The notes below the pieces were generated by a model. The model saw nothing but the letters and a program-made list of their open reading frames with translations, searched no databases and was not told the DNA's origin. A stretch of DNA of 64,000 nt from Roseiarcus sp963709185 (GTDB lineage: Bacteria; Pseudomonadota; Alphaproteobacteria; Rhizobiales; Beijerinckiaceae): positions 620,001 through 684,000 of the forward strand of contig CAVPVQ010000022.1 of the NCBI GenBank assembly GCA_963709185.1, written 5' to 3'. The translations under genes and the position numbers were made by a program. Positions 18,880-27,695 of the stretch are shown piece after piece (position 1 is the stretch's first letter; every line of letters starts with the position of its first letter).

Positions 18880-19476
18880 GTGTTGGACCTGTCTCACAAT
18901 ATCGTCATTCGGCCGTCGACCGACCTCGACGTGCCGGCGATGCTCGCGATCTACCGGCATCACATCACGCGCGGCGTCGAGGACCTCGGCGACTACGAGC
19001 CAGAACCGCTGAGCGCCGAAGACCTCAAACGCCGTCGCAAGACGATGCGGCGAAAGCGATTGCCCCACCTCGTCGCCGATCTCGATGGTCTGATCGCCGG
19101 CTACGCCTACGCCGTGCTGTTTCGCAAGCGGCCGGCCTATCGCTATACGGTGAAACATTCCATCTACGTGCACCCGGACTTTCTGCACGCCGGCATCGGA
19201 CGCCGCCTTCTGCCGACGCTGATCGAGGCCTGCGCGACCGCCGGCTATCGCCAGATGATCGGCTATATCGACGGCGCCAACGAGGCCTCGCTGCGCCTGC
19301 ACGAGTCCTGTGGGTTCCGGCGGGTCGGGCTGCTGCCGTCGATCGCCTTCAAATTCGGCCGCTGGAGCGACAGCGTGATGGTGCAATGCGCCCTCGGCGA
19401 AGGCGATGCGAGCAAGCCCCTCGCCTGGGTGAAATCCAGCGACGAAACCGCCGGCCCGCCGGGCGCGGCGAAGTAG
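18880..19476 (+). CDS. GNAT N-acetyltransferase, phosphinothricin-acetyltransferase-like
   Basis: The 198-residue protein has the GNAT acetyl-CoA loop in HAGIGRRLLPTLIEA and the pattern of phosphinothricin acetyltransferases: IRPSTDLDVPAMLAIYRHHI at the start, YVHPDFLHAGIGRRL, GYIDGANEASLRLHESCGF and RRVGLLPSIAFKFGRWSD. It should acetylate an amine-bearing small molecule; whether that is a herbicide-like amino acid or another amine is unknown. GTG 18880 is taken as the start, with GAGGGG immediately upstream; TTG 18883 is possible. It lies 29 bp after the decarboxylase and may share its transcript. Confidence 0.85.
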   Translation: MLDLSHNIVIRPSTDLDVPAMLAIYRHHITRGVEDLGDYEPEPLSAEDLKRRRKTMRRKRLPHLVADLDGLIAGYAYAVLFRKRPAYRYTVKHSIYVHPDFLHAGIGRRLLPTLIEACATAGYRQMIGYIDGANEASLRLHESCGFRRVGLLPSIAFKFGRWSDSVMVQCALGEGDASKPLAWVKSSDETAGPPGAAK

Positions 19477-19618
19477 CGACGACGCGCGTCTTTGAAACCA
19501 CGGCGCGCCCGGCTCGTATCCCCGCAACGGCGGACGAGGCTTGCTTCCTCGCCGGCCGCGTCCCGTAAGGCAGGGCCAGTTCGCCCACCGAAACGGGCGG
19601 AGCGCGGGGGACGGATCG

Positions 19619-19927
19619 ATGCGCCACGCCTGGGTTTTGTTGGCCGTTTTCGCCTTGGCCGGCTGCAATGGCCACGCGGATGGCGACGCGTCCGATGGCA
19701 TGCGTTGCTCGGCCAAGGTTCTTGGCGTCGCCGACACCGGCGAGACGATCAACGAGGATCCGGTCGCCCGCCTGACGCTGCTGGTCAGCCCGCCTGCAGG
19801 GGCGGCGCCGTTCGGGACGACGATCGAAGCGACGGTGTCTCGCCGCGCGATGCCCCGTAACGGTGAAATTCTGCCGGTGGTTTGCGATCCCGCCAAACCC
19901 GACAAGACCGAACTGGTCGAAGAATAG
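19619..19927 (+). CDS. Small lipoprotein of unknown function
   Basis: The 102-residue protein starts MRHAWVLLAVFALAGC, a signal peptide with a lipobox (LAGC), so the mature protein is lipid-anchored at Cys16. The rest contains MRCSAKVLGVADTGETINED, TLLVSPPAGAAPFGTTIEAT and VVCDPAKPDKTELVEE, with cysteines at both ends of the domain that may form a disulfide. I do not recognise the family. GCGGGGGACGG upstream provides a fair ribosome site. Confidence 0.65.
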   Translation: MRHAWVLLAVFALAGCNGHADGDASDGMRCSAKVLGVADTGETINEDPVARLTLLVSPPAGAAPFGTTIEATVSRRAMPRNGEILPVVCDPAKPDKTELVEE

Positions 19928-20047
19928 CGCCACGCTGCTCGGCCTGACCATTGAGCGGAGCCGACGAAACGGACAATTTGCTCTATCTGTCTCGTTAAAA
20001 TTGTCGTAGATTTGCCGCGAGGAGGCCGCCTCATCGATGGAGTGACT

Positions 20048-20530
20048 ATGAAAACTTCGTCAATTGTCGCCGCGGCCGTCCTTACTGTCGTCTCGCTCAA
20101 TCAGGCGATCGCCGGCGGCTGGATCGCATCGGCGCGGCCGAACGTCGTCCCGCTTACGCGCATGGTCGGCGTCCCGATCAATCGGCCGGCGGCGTCGTTC
20201 GGGCCGGTGAACCGGTTCGGTTCCTTCAACCATTTCAGCTTCGCGAATCGATTTGGCCCGTTTGGCGGATTTGGCTTCCAGCGCCCGTTCGGCCAGTCAG
20301 GGTTCTTCCCCTTGGGCTACGTCGCCGCGTCACTCCCGTATCCTTCCGACGTCGGCGAGCCGCCGGCGCCGCAGATCATATGGGCGCCGTCCTACGTGAC
20401 GGTGGTCGCGGCGGGACCACGCTGCGGCTACGGTGGTCCGAAGATCATCGTCGTCGGCGCGCCGGCCCGACCGACCCGCGCGGAGAACTTGCCGATCGTC
20501 ATCTACGGGACGCATGGCGGTTGCGTCTGA
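20048..20530 (+). CDS. Secreted Phe/Gly/Asn-rich protein
   Basis: The 160-residue protein has a signal peptide (MKTSSIVAAAVLTVVSLNQAIA) and a low-complexity middle of repeated FG, NRF and FN units (PVNRFGSFNHF, FANRFGPFGGFGF). A C-terminal part reads IIWAPSYVTVVAAGPRCGYG and ends GTHGGCV, with two cysteines. Phe-Gly-rich secreted proteins may self-associate, but no function is known to me. It lies alone, with a weak ribosome site. Confidence 0.6.
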   Translation: MKTSSIVAAAVLTVVSLNQAIAGGWIASARPNVVPLTRMVGVPINRPAASFGPVNRFGSFNHFSFANRFGPFGGFGFQRPFGQSGFFPLGYVAASLPYPSDVGEPPAPQIIWAPSYVTVVAAGPRCGYGGPKIIVVGAPARPTRAENLPIVIYGTHGGCV

Positions 20531-20758
20531 TACGGCGGGACGATCGCCGCTGGAGCAGGCCTGCCGCCTCAGTCGCGACCTGACCGTCGGGTTGAACAGG
20601 GCTCATCCGCTGAAGCTATCGCGCTTGCTCTAGGGCGGGCGCAAACCATGGCTGCCGGAGGAGCGAAGGCCGCGCCAATCGGCGATGTCGCTTGGGCGAA
20701 TGGCCGAGCGCCAGCCCAAGGCGGCAAGCATCCGGCGCTATCCACCGCCGGTTTTCGG

Positions 20759-21535
20759 CTACGAAAGCGCCGCAAGTTCGGGCGCCAGCGGCGGTGTATC
20801 GTCCTTCAACATCACGCCGGTCATCGCGCGCCGCCGCGCCTCGCCACAAAGATAAAGCAGGTGACGGGTCGCCTCGCCGAGGGACATGCCTTCGGGGCGA
20901 ATATTCGACAGGCAATTGCGCTCGGCGTCGGTGCGCCCGATCGCCGGCGCCCAGGTGATATAGGCGCCAAGGCTGTCGGGCGAGGTTAGTCCGGGGCGCT
21001 CGCCGATGAGCACGACAACCAGCCCGGCCGCGAGAGCCGCGCCGATCGCATCGCCGATCGCCACGCGGCCCTGTTCGACCACCGCGACCGGGCCGATCCG
21101 CCAACCGTGACGGGTCAGTGCGGGGAGGATCTGATCGAGGAGCAGCGGCGCGTGACGCTTGGCCGCGGGGGCCGACAGGCCATCGGCGACGACGAAGACG
21201 AGGTCATAGCCTCGCGGCAGCGCATCGAGGCGAGCGCGCGACGGCTCGTCGAGACGCCTGCCGAGATCGGGGCGGGCCAGATAGGTCAGGCGATCAGGCG
21301 CCGCGCTGTGCAGGGGCACGCTTCCGACACCCCGCGCGCGCAGATTTTCGACCAGCAACTCGGCGTCGAGCGGCTCCATTACCGCGTCGCGCGCCCTGGC
21401 GTGGGCGAACTGAAAGGCGAGCAACGCGGGGGTCGCAAGTGACGAGCCGGCGCGCGGCAGCCCGATGCGGGCCGGCGTCGCGGCGCGCAGCGTCGCCCAA
21501 CGCGGATCGGTCTCGTCCGGCGGCCCGGCGGTCAT
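20759..21535 (-). CDS. eutC: Ethanolamine ammonia-lyase small subunit
   Basis: The 258-residue EutC contains ARIGLPRAGSSLATPALLAF at its start, FAHARARDAVMEPLD, LVFVVADGLSAPAAKRHAPL and GERPGLTSPDSLGAYITWAP, all typical of the family. With EutB it binds adenosylcobalamin and cleaves ethanolamine to acetaldehyde and ammonia. ATG 21535 overlaps the eutB stop by ATGA, so the subunits are coupled. An upstream in-frame extension reaches into eutB and is not used. No reactivase eutA, microcompartment or eutD-type gene is visible nearby. Confidence 0.95.
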   Translation of the reverse strand: MTAGPPDETDPRWATLRAATPARIGLPRAGSSLATPALLAFQFAHARARDAVMEPLDAELLVENLRARGVGSVPLHSAAPDRLTYLARPDLGRRLDEPSRARLDALPRGYDLVFVVADGLSAPAAKRHAPLLLDQILPALTRHGWRIGPVAVVEQGRVAIGDAIGAALAAGLVVVLIGERPGLTSPDSLGAYITWAPAIGRTDAERNCLSNIRPEGMSLGEATRHLLYLCGEARRRAMTGVMLKDDTPPLAPELAALS

Positions 21536-22917
21536 CGCAGACCCCGGTCGATCAGCGGCAGGAAACGCGCCGGCAACGCATCGGGCCGGATCAGACCGCG
21601 CTCGTTCATCAACCCCGCGCCTTCGAGCCAATCGGCGAATTCGGGCGCGGGCCGCAGGCCGAACATCTGCCGCGTCGCAAGGACGTCGTGGAACGACGTG
21701 CTCTGGTAGTTCAGCATCACGTCGTCAGCGCCGGGGACGCCCATCACGAAGGTTACGCCGGCGGCGGCGAGCAAGGTGAGCAGCGTATCCATATCGTCCT
21801 GATCCGCCTCGGCGTGGTTGGTGTAGCAAACGTCGCAACCCATCGGCAGGCCCAGCAGCTTGGCGCAGAAATGATCTTCGAGCCCGGCGCGGATGATCTG
21901 TTTGCCGTTAAACAGATATTCGGGCCCGATGAAGCCGACGACGCTGTTGACGAGTAGCGGGCGGAATTCGCGTGCGACTGCGTAGGCGCGCGCCTCGAGC
22001 GTCTGCTGATCGCAGCCGTAATGCGCGTCGGCCGACAGGGAACTGCCCTGGCCGGTCTCGAAATACATGACATTGTCGCCAAGCGCGCCGCGCCGCAGCG
22101 ACAGCGCCGCTTCATGCGCCTCGCGCAGAAGGGCGAGATCGACGCCGAAGCTCCGATTGGTCGCCTCGGCGCCGCCGATCGACTGGAAGACGAGATCGAC
22201 GGGCGCGCCTTGCTCAACCAGTTGCAAAGTGGTGGTCACGTGCGCGAGCACGCACGATTGCGTCGGTATGGCCAGCCGCTCGCGCAAATCGTCGATCAGG
22301 CGCAACAATTCGCCGCATCGCCGCGGACTGTCGAGGGCAGGATTGACGCCGATGACGGCGTCGCCGCAGCCGAGCAGCAGACCATCGATAACGCTGGCCA
22401 TCACGCCGCGTGGATCGTCGGTCGGATGGTTCGGCTGAATACGCGACGACAGGCGCCCGGCCAGCCCGATCGTATTGCGGAAGCGCGTGATCACCCGGCA
22501 CTTGGCGGCGATCAGCATCAGATCCTGGTTGCGTGAAATCTTCGACGTCGCCGCCGCCATCTCCGGAGTCAGCCCTGGGGCCAACCGGGCGAGGCTCTCG
22601 CCAGTAGCCCGGTCTGAAAGCAGCCAGTCGCGAAAAGAGCCGACGGTGAGCGCCGAAACCGGCGAGAAAGCGGCGCCGTCGTGGCGATCGACGATCAGGC
22701 GGGTGACCTCGTCCTTCTCGTAGGGGATCACCGCTTCGTTGAGAAAGGCGGCGAGCGGCAGGTCAGCGAGCGTCATCTGCGCGGCGACCCGCTCTTCGGC
22801 GCTTTCCGCCGCGACGCCGGCCAGACAATCGCCCGAACGGAGCGGCGAGGCTTTCGCGAGCAGGCGCCGGAGGTCCTGAAAACAATATCGTGTGTCGCCA
22901 ATGGCCGTTGCATACAT
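21532..22917 (-). CDS. eutB: Ethanolamine ammonia-lyase large subunit
   Basis: The 461-residue EutB is a TIM barrel that carries out radical cleavage of ethanolamine. It begins MYATAIGDTRYCFQDLRRLL and contains the family blocks NEAVIPYEKDEVTRLIVD, GRLSSRIQPNHPTDDPRGVM, VFQSIGGAEATNRSFGVDL, MYFETGQGSSLSADAHYGCD and EDHFCAKLLGLPMGCDVCYT. It acts with EutC in the cytosol. The start is divergent from aapQ across a 276-bp region. I looked there for a cobalamin riboswitch and saw no convincing B12 box. The released ammonia links the gene to nitrogen supply. Confidence 0.97.
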   Translation of the reverse strand: MYATAIGDTRYCFQDLRRLLAKASPLRSGDCLAGVAAESAEERVAAQMTLADLPLAAFLNEAVIPYEKDEVTRLIVDRHDGAAFSPVSALTVGSFRDWLLSDRATGESLARLAPGLTPEMAAATSKISRNQDLMLIAAKCRVITRFRNTIGLAGRLSSRIQPNHPTDDPRGVMASVIDGLLLGCGDAVIGVNPALDSPRRCGELLRLIDDLRERLAIPTQSCVLAHVTTTLQLVEQGAPVDLVFQSIGGAEATNRSFGVDLALLREAHEAALSLRRGALGDNVMYFETGQGSSLSADAHYGCDQQTLEARAYAVAREFRPLLVNSVVGFIGPEYLFNGKQIIRAGLEDHFCAKLLGLPMGCDVCYTNHAEADQDDMDTLLTLLAAAGVTFVMGVPGADDVMLNYQSTSFHDVLATRQMFGLRPAPEFADWLEGAGLMNERGLIRPDALPARFLPLIDRGLR

Positions 22918-23193
22918 CGCTGGCGCTTTGCAAATCGGTTTTCACTGCGATCGGGGCACTATCGCACGCAACGGCTTGTCAATCACTGATGTTTCCACTC
23001 TCGCCGGGAGCGGGCGGGAGGCGCGGCCAAGCCGCAATTTCGAACGATCAAACGATTCGATGCGGCCGACAGGGCGGCGGCGTCGCGGTCCACGGCTTGT
23101 CTCACGCGCCCGCGCCTGCGATCATTGCGGGATTGGCGTCGCCCTCGCCGGCGGCGCCACGACGATTCCCGCGGCCCTTCGACCGGCGGCGCC

Positions 23194-24372
23194 ATGGCCG
23201 AACCTTCCCAGCCGACAGTGGCTACCGCGCTCTATGACCCAAGGGTCAGAGGCTACGCCTATCAGGCGTTGCTGGTCGCCGTGCTGGTCGCGCTGGTGTG
23301 GAGCGTCAGCCATAACGTCTATGTCAACATGCAGGCGCGCGGCGTGCCGACCGGCTTCGGCTTCTGGGACCAGACGGCGGGCTTCGACATCAACCAGACG
23401 TTGATCCCCTATTCGTCGCAGTCGACCTATGGCCGGGCGTTCTGGGTGGGGCTCTGCAACACCGCGCTGGTCGCCGCCCTCGGCATCGCGCTGGCGACGC
23501 CGCTCGGCTTCGCCATCGGCGTCGCGCGCCTTTCGCCCAACTGGATTCTCGCGAAAATCGCGATGATCTACGTGGAGATCATGCGCAACACGCCGCTGCT
23601 GCTGCAACTGCTGTTCTGGTACAACGCGGTGTTGAAGGCGCTTCCCGCTCCCCGCCAATCGATCGCTTTGTTCGGCCTGGTCTTTCTCAACAATCGCGGT
23701 CTCTACGCGCCGCGCCCAGAGTTCGCCGCCGGGGCATGGTGGATCGCGATCGGCCTGCTGGGCGGGATTGTCGGCGCGTTGGCGTGGCGACGTTCGGCGC
23801 GCCGGCGACAGGCGTTGACTGGCGAGCAGTCGCCGGTCGGCGCGGTCGCCGCCCTGTTGTGTTTCGGGCTGCCCGCCGCCGCCTATTTCGCGGCGGGACG
23901 GCCGGTCGAATTCGACCTCGCGCGCCAGGCCGGGTTCAACCTGCGTGGCGGCGTGCAGATTTCACCCGAACTCGCCGCGCTGATTTTCGGCCTGGTGACC
24001 TACACCGCCGGCTTCATCGCCGAGATCGTCCGCGCCGGCGTGCTGGGGGTGTCCAGGGGGCAGAGCGAAGCGGCGGCCGCGCTCGGCCTGCGCCGCGGCC
24101 TGACCATGAAACTCGTCATCATTCCCCAGGCGATGCGCCTCATCACGCCGCCGCTGACCAGCCAGTATCTGAACATCGTCAAGAACTCGTCGCTCGCGGT
24201 GTTCATCGGCTATCCCGACCTCGTGCAGATTTTCGCCGGCACGGTGCTCAACCAGACGCAGGCCGCGGTGCAGGTGATGGCGATCACCATGGGCGTCTAT
24301 CTCGCGATCTCGCTGGCCGTCGCCTTTGTGCTCAACGCCTACAATGCGCGTCAGGCGCTGAAGGAGCGTTGA
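23194..24372 (+). CDS. aapQ: General L-amino-acid ABC transporter permease AapQ
   Basis: The 392-residue membrane protein has the AapQ layout: an N-terminal helix, a region with the GFWDQTAGFDINQTLIPY segment, and the inner-membrane component loop EAAAALGLRRGLTMKLVIIP that docks onto the ATPase. EIMRNTPLLLQLLFWY is characteristic of polar amino-acid permeases. It forms the channel with AapM. ATG 23194 is chosen because conserved sequence starts just after it. The usual upstream gene aapJ for the binding protein is missing; eutBC lies divergently instead. Confidence 0.93.
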   Translation: MAEPSQPTVATALYDPRVRGYAYQALLVAVLVALVWSVSHNVYVNMQARGVPTGFGFWDQTAGFDINQTLIPYSSQSTYGRAFWVGLCNTALVAALGIALATPLGFAIGVARLSPNWILAKIAMIYVEIMRNTPLLLQLLFWYNAVLKALPAPRQSIALFGLVFLNNRGLYAPRPEFAAGAWWIAIGLLGGIVGALAWRRSARRRQALTGEQSPVGAVAALLCFGLPAAAYFAAGRPVEFDLARQAGFNLRGGVQISPELAALIFGLVTYTAGFIAEIVRAGVLGVSRGQSEAAAALGLRRGLTMKLVIIPQAMRLITPPLTSQYLNIVKNSSLAVFIGYPDLVQIFAGTVLNQTQAAVQVMAITMGVYLAISLAVAFVLNAYNARQALKER

Positions 24373-24374
24373 AA

Positions 24375-25505
24375 TTGACCGACGCCTCCCTCGCTTACGT
24401 GCGCAGCGCGCCCGAGCCGACGCTGGCGGCCCCGATGTTTTCGCGCGGGGCGCTCGCCTGGACGCGCGACAATCTGTTTTCGAGCTGGACCTCCGGCGCG
24501 CTCACTCTCGGTCTGCTCGCCCTGTGCGTCTGGCTGATTCCACCGCTGGTCGAGTGGGCGACGGTGCGCGCGGTCTGGTCGGCGCCGGACGGCGCGCTCT
24601 GCCGCGCCCATCAGGACGGCGCCTGCTGGGCGTTCGTCGCACAGAAGATCGATTATTTCCGCTACGGCTCCTATCCGCCGGGCGAACGCTGGCGCGTCGA
24701 CCTGACGGAAGCGATCGGCGGCGTGTTGATCGCCTGGCTGGCGTGGCCGCGCGCCCCCCGGCGCGGCGTCGCGGCGCTCCTGTTCTTCCTCGCCTATCCG
24801 ATTCTCGGCTTCATCCTGCTGCGCGGCTCGGAGTGGTTCGGCCTGCCGGTCGTCGAGACGATTCTGTGGGGCGGCGTATTCGTGTCGCTGCTGACGGCGC
24901 TGGTCGGGATCGTGTTCTCGTTGCCGCTCGGCGTGATGCTGGCGCTCGGGCGGCGCTCGCCGCTGCCGATCGTCAGGATCGCCAGCATTGCATTCATCGA
25001 ATTCGTGCGCGGCGTCCCATTCGTGACCGTGCTGTTCATGGCCAATTTCATGCTGCCGCTGTTCCTTCCGGAAGACTGGACGCCCGATCGCCTGTTGCGT
25101 TCGCTGGTCGGCACGGCGCTGTTCGCCGCCGCCTATATGGCCGAAGAAGTGCGCGGCGGCCTGCAGTCGATCAACAAGGGCCAGTTCGAGGGCGCCATGG
25201 CGCTCGGTCTCAAATACTGGCCGATGACCGGCCTGGTGATCCTGCCGCAGGCCCTGACCCTGGTCATTCCAGGCATCGTCAACAATTTCATCGGCCTGTT
25301 CAAGGACACGACGCTGGTGTCGATCGTCGGCCTCGTCGACTTTCTCGGCGCGGTCGAAAATGCGTTCAAGGACACGGTGTGGGCCGGCCCGACCATCGCG
25401 CCGACCGGCTACGCCTTTGCGGCGCTGTTCTATTTCGCGTTCTGCTTTGCGATGTCGCGCTATCAGGCTTTCACGGAGCGCCGGCTCGCCGCCGGCCGAC
25501 GCTGA
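24375..25505 (+). CDS. aapM: General L-amino-acid ABC transporter permease AapM
   Basis: The 376-residue partner permease starts at TTG 24375, with AAGGAG at 24361-24366 overlapping the end of aapQ. Conserved blocks are FIEFVRGVPFVTVLFMANFM, YMAEEVRGGLQSINKGQFEG and the ATPase-contact loop GAMALGLKYWPMTGLVILPQ. Eight or so helices are visible. It should pair with AapQ in the inner membrane to import a broad range of amino acids. Confidence 0.93.
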   Translation: MTDASLAYVRSAPEPTLAAPMFSRGALAWTRDNLFSSWTSGALTLGLLALCVWLIPPLVEWATVRAVWSAPDGALCRAHQDGACWAFVAQKIDYFRYGSYPPGERWRVDLTEAIGGVLIAWLAWPRAPRRGVAALLFFLAYPILGFILLRGSEWFGLPVVETILWGGVFVSLLTALVGIVFSLPLGVMLALGRRSPLPIVRIASIAFIEFVRGVPFVTVLFMANFMLPLFLPEDWTPDRLLRSLVGTALFAAAYMAEEVRGGLQSINKGQFEGAMALGLKYWPMTGLVILPQALTLVIPGIVNNFIGLFKDTTLVSIVGLVDFLGAVENAFKDTVWAGPTIAPTGYAFAALFYFAFCFAMSRYQAFTERRLAAGRR

Positions 25506-25531
25506 TGGCGGGACGGGAGAAGCCTTTGACG

Positions 25532-26299
25532 ATGGCCGACGATCCGACAAGCCTCGCTGATCCCGCCGGCGCCGCGATCGAAATGATCGGCGTGCACAAA
25601 TGGTACGGCGCGTTCCACGTGTTGCGCAACATCAACCTCACGGTGCAGCGCGGCGAGCGGATCGTCATCTGCGGCCCCTCGGGTTCGGGAAAATCGACGC
25701 TGATCCGCTGCGTCAACCGTCTCGAAGAGCACCAGCGCGGCGCGATCGTCGTCGACGGGGTCGAACTGACCAGCGATCTGAAGCGCGTCGACCGGGTTCG
25801 CCGCGACGTCGGCATGGTGTTCCAGCAGTTCAACCTGTTTCCGCATCTGACAATTCTGGAGAATTGCACGCTGGCGCCGATCTGGGTGAACAAACTGCCC
25901 CGGGAGGAGGCGGAAGAGACCGCGATGCGCCTGCTGACGCGGGTCAAGATTCCCGAACAGGCGAGCAAATATCCGGGCCAGCTCTCGGGCGGCCAGCAGC
26001 AGCGTGTGGCGATCGCCCGCGCCTTGTGCATGAACCCCAAGATCATGCTGTTCGACGAGCCGACCTCCGCGCTCGACCCGGAAATGGTCAAGGAAGTGCT
26101 CGATACGATGACCGGGCTGGCGCAGGACGGCATGACGATGATCGTCGTCACGCACGAGATGGGATTCGCCCGTCAGGTCGCCGACCGCGTCGTGTTCATG
26201 GACAATGGCGAGATCGTCGAGATCAACGCGCCGAAGGAATTCTTCGAGCGCCCGCGCCATGAGCGCACGAAGCTGTTTCTGAGCCAGATCCTGCGTTGA
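25532..26299 (+). CDS. aapP: General L-amino-acid ABC transporter ATPase AapP
   Basis: The 255-residue ABC ATPase has Walker A GPSGSGKST, the Q-loop VFQQFNLFPHLTILEN, signature LSGGQQQRVAIARAL, Walker B IMLFDEPTSALDPE and the switch histidine THEMGFARQV. It powers AapQM. ATG 25532 has GGGAGA eleven bases upstream and matches relatives in length. ATG 25505, overlapping the aapM stop as ATGA, is the alternative. The last 77 bases overlap the convergent bpt gene on the other strand, an unusual arrangement. Confidence 0.95.
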   Translation: MADDPTSLADPAGAAIEMIGVHKWYGAFHVLRNINLTVQRGERIVICGPSGSGKSTLIRCVNRLEEHQRGAIVVDGVELTSDLKRVDRVRRDVGMVFQQFNLFPHLTILENCTLAPIWVNKLPREEAEETAMRLLTRVKIPEQASKYPGQLSGGQQQRVAIARALCMNPKIMLFDEPTSALDPEMVKEVLDTMTGLAQDGMTMIVVTHEMGFARQVADRVVFMDNGEIVEINAPKEFFERPRHERTKLFLSQILR

Positions 26300-27074
26300 G
26301 CGCCGGCGTCTCGCGCTCGATGCGCTTCCAGCCGTCGAGGCCGAGCCGCTCCTGCGGCAGGTAGCGGCCCTTGTAGGCCATCTTCTTGGAGCCCTCGACC
26401 CAATAGCCGAGATAGACGTGGCGCAGGCCGAGACGCCGGGCCTTTTCGATATGGTCGAGAATCATGAAGGCCCCCAGCGAACGGCCGCGCTCGTCAGGGT
26501 CGAAGAACGAATAGACCATCGACAGGCCGTCGGCGAGCTGGTCGGTCAGGCAGGCGGCGTAGAGGCGGCCGGCGCCGCGCTGGGTGATGAAATGGTCGGG
26601 ACCCTTGCGACGATATTCAATGATCCGCGTCTCGATATGGCTGTCTTCCACCATCATCGAATAGTCGAGCACCGACATGTCCGCCATTCCGCCGTCGGGG
26701 TGGCGAGCATCGAGATAAGAGCGAAACAGCGAATATTGTTCCGCCGACGGTTTGGCCGGTCCGGTCGCGCCGATCAGATCGTCATTCTGGCGGGCGATGC
26801 GGCGCAGATTGGCGCTTGGGCGAAAGTCGTCGACCAAAACCCGCACCGAAACGCAAGCCCGGCATTGTTCGCAGGCGGGACGGTAGGCAATGGTCTGCGA
26901 GCGCCGGAACCCGGTCTGCGTCAAGGTGTCGTTGAGCGCCGCCGCCCGCCGGCCGACCAGATGCGTGAAAACCTTGCGCTCCTCCATGCCCGGCAGATAG
27001 GGGCAGGGCGACGGCGCCGTCAGGTAAAACTGCGGGGCGTCGCGCGGCTCTCTCGTCACGCTTTCCCACTCCAT
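26223..27074 (-). CDS. bpt: Aspartate/glutamate leucyltransferase (arginyl-tRNA-protein transferase family)
   Basis: The 283-residue protein adds leucine from Leu-tRNA to N-terminal Asp or Glu of proteins, marking them for ClpAP via the N-end rule. Family marks are QFYLTAPSPCPYLPGMEERK, YRPACEQCRACVSVRVLVDD with its cysteine cluster, and YLGYWVEGSKKMAYKGRYLP. Most members end soon after that block at about 240-260 residues. Here about 35 extra residues (KRIERETPALNAGSGSETAS and onward) run antisense into aapP, probably because a stop was lost or shifted. Confidence 0.93.
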   Translation of the reverse strand: MEWESVTREPRDAPQFYLTAPSPCPYLPGMEERKVFTHLVGRRAAALNDTLTQTGFRRSQTIAYRPACEQCRACVSVRVLVDDFRPSANLRRIARQNDDLIGATGPAKPSAEQYSLFRSYLDARHPDGGMADMSVLDYSMMVEDSHIETRIIEYRRKGPDHFITQRGAGRLYAACLTDQLADGLSMVYSFFDPDERGRSLGAFMILDHIEKARRLGLRHVYLGYWVEGSKKMAYKGRYLPQERLGLDGWKRIERETPALNAGSGSETASCAHGAGARRIPSAR

Positions 27075-27159
27075 GCCTCAGGTCCGGACCGAAGGCTAGA
27101 ACGGATTGCCCCGGACTGGAATGGCCGGAAGCAAGATATTCGCCACTTTTTGCGCGCGT

Positions 27160-27624
27160 TCAAATCCGGCGCACGAAAATCACGCCGGCCAGCATGTCGT
27201 GCAAGCAGCGTTTCTCCGGATCGACCAGCGAGACAAGGAAGATCGGCGGCAGCATCCAGCTCAGATAGAAAAACAGGGCATGGGCCGCGGCATTGATGAA
27301 AGGCACGCGCGCGCCGGTGTCGACCATGCGCACCTGCAGGTCCATCACGCGCATCCCCGGGGTCGCCATCCGATAGCCCGACACCGTCAGCCCATTGTAG
27401 AAGAACGCGACCAGCGGATAGATCGGCGGCAACAGCAGCAGCGACAAGCCGAGCGTCAGGACGAGGAGGACGCTCCACAGGACCACGGCGATGATGGTCA
27501 CCAGGAACAGATCGATGCAAAGCGCCGCGATGCGCCGCGTTCTCACGCCGGCCAGGGCGTCGGCGCGAAACGCCTGCGCCGGCATCGCCGCTGCTCCATT
27601 CACGCCGTAAGAAAAATTCGACAT
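27160..27624 (-). CDS. RDD family membrane protein
   Basis: ATG 27624 has GAGGAG nine bases upstream. The 154-residue protein has the RDD signature: the arginine and aspartate in RTRRIAALCIDLFLVTIIAV, and then ATPGMRVMDLQVRMVDTG before a hydrophobic pair LFFYLSWMLPPIFLVSLVD and the final CLHDMLAGVIFVRR. Three to four membrane helices are seen. Proteins of this family are often small transporters or of unknown function. Confidence 0.85.
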   Translation of the reverse strand: MSNFSYGVNGAAAMPAQAFRADALAGVRTRRIAALCIDLFLVTIIAVVLWSVLLVLTLGLSLLLLPPIYPLVAFFYNGLTVSGYRMATPGMRVMDLQVRMVDTGARVPFINAAAHALFFYLSWMLPPIFLVSLVDPEKRCLHDMLAGVIFVRRI

Positions 27625-27695
27625 CGAGACTGCTCCTCGACCCGCCGCCGCCCACACCGATGTGGGAGTCCGGAAAACAGGATTCAAGGGCGCGC

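Noticed and set aside
22918..23193. Cobalamin riboswitch upstream of eutB
   Set aside because: No convincing B12 box or pseudoknot elements were found by eye; a covariance-model search would settle it.
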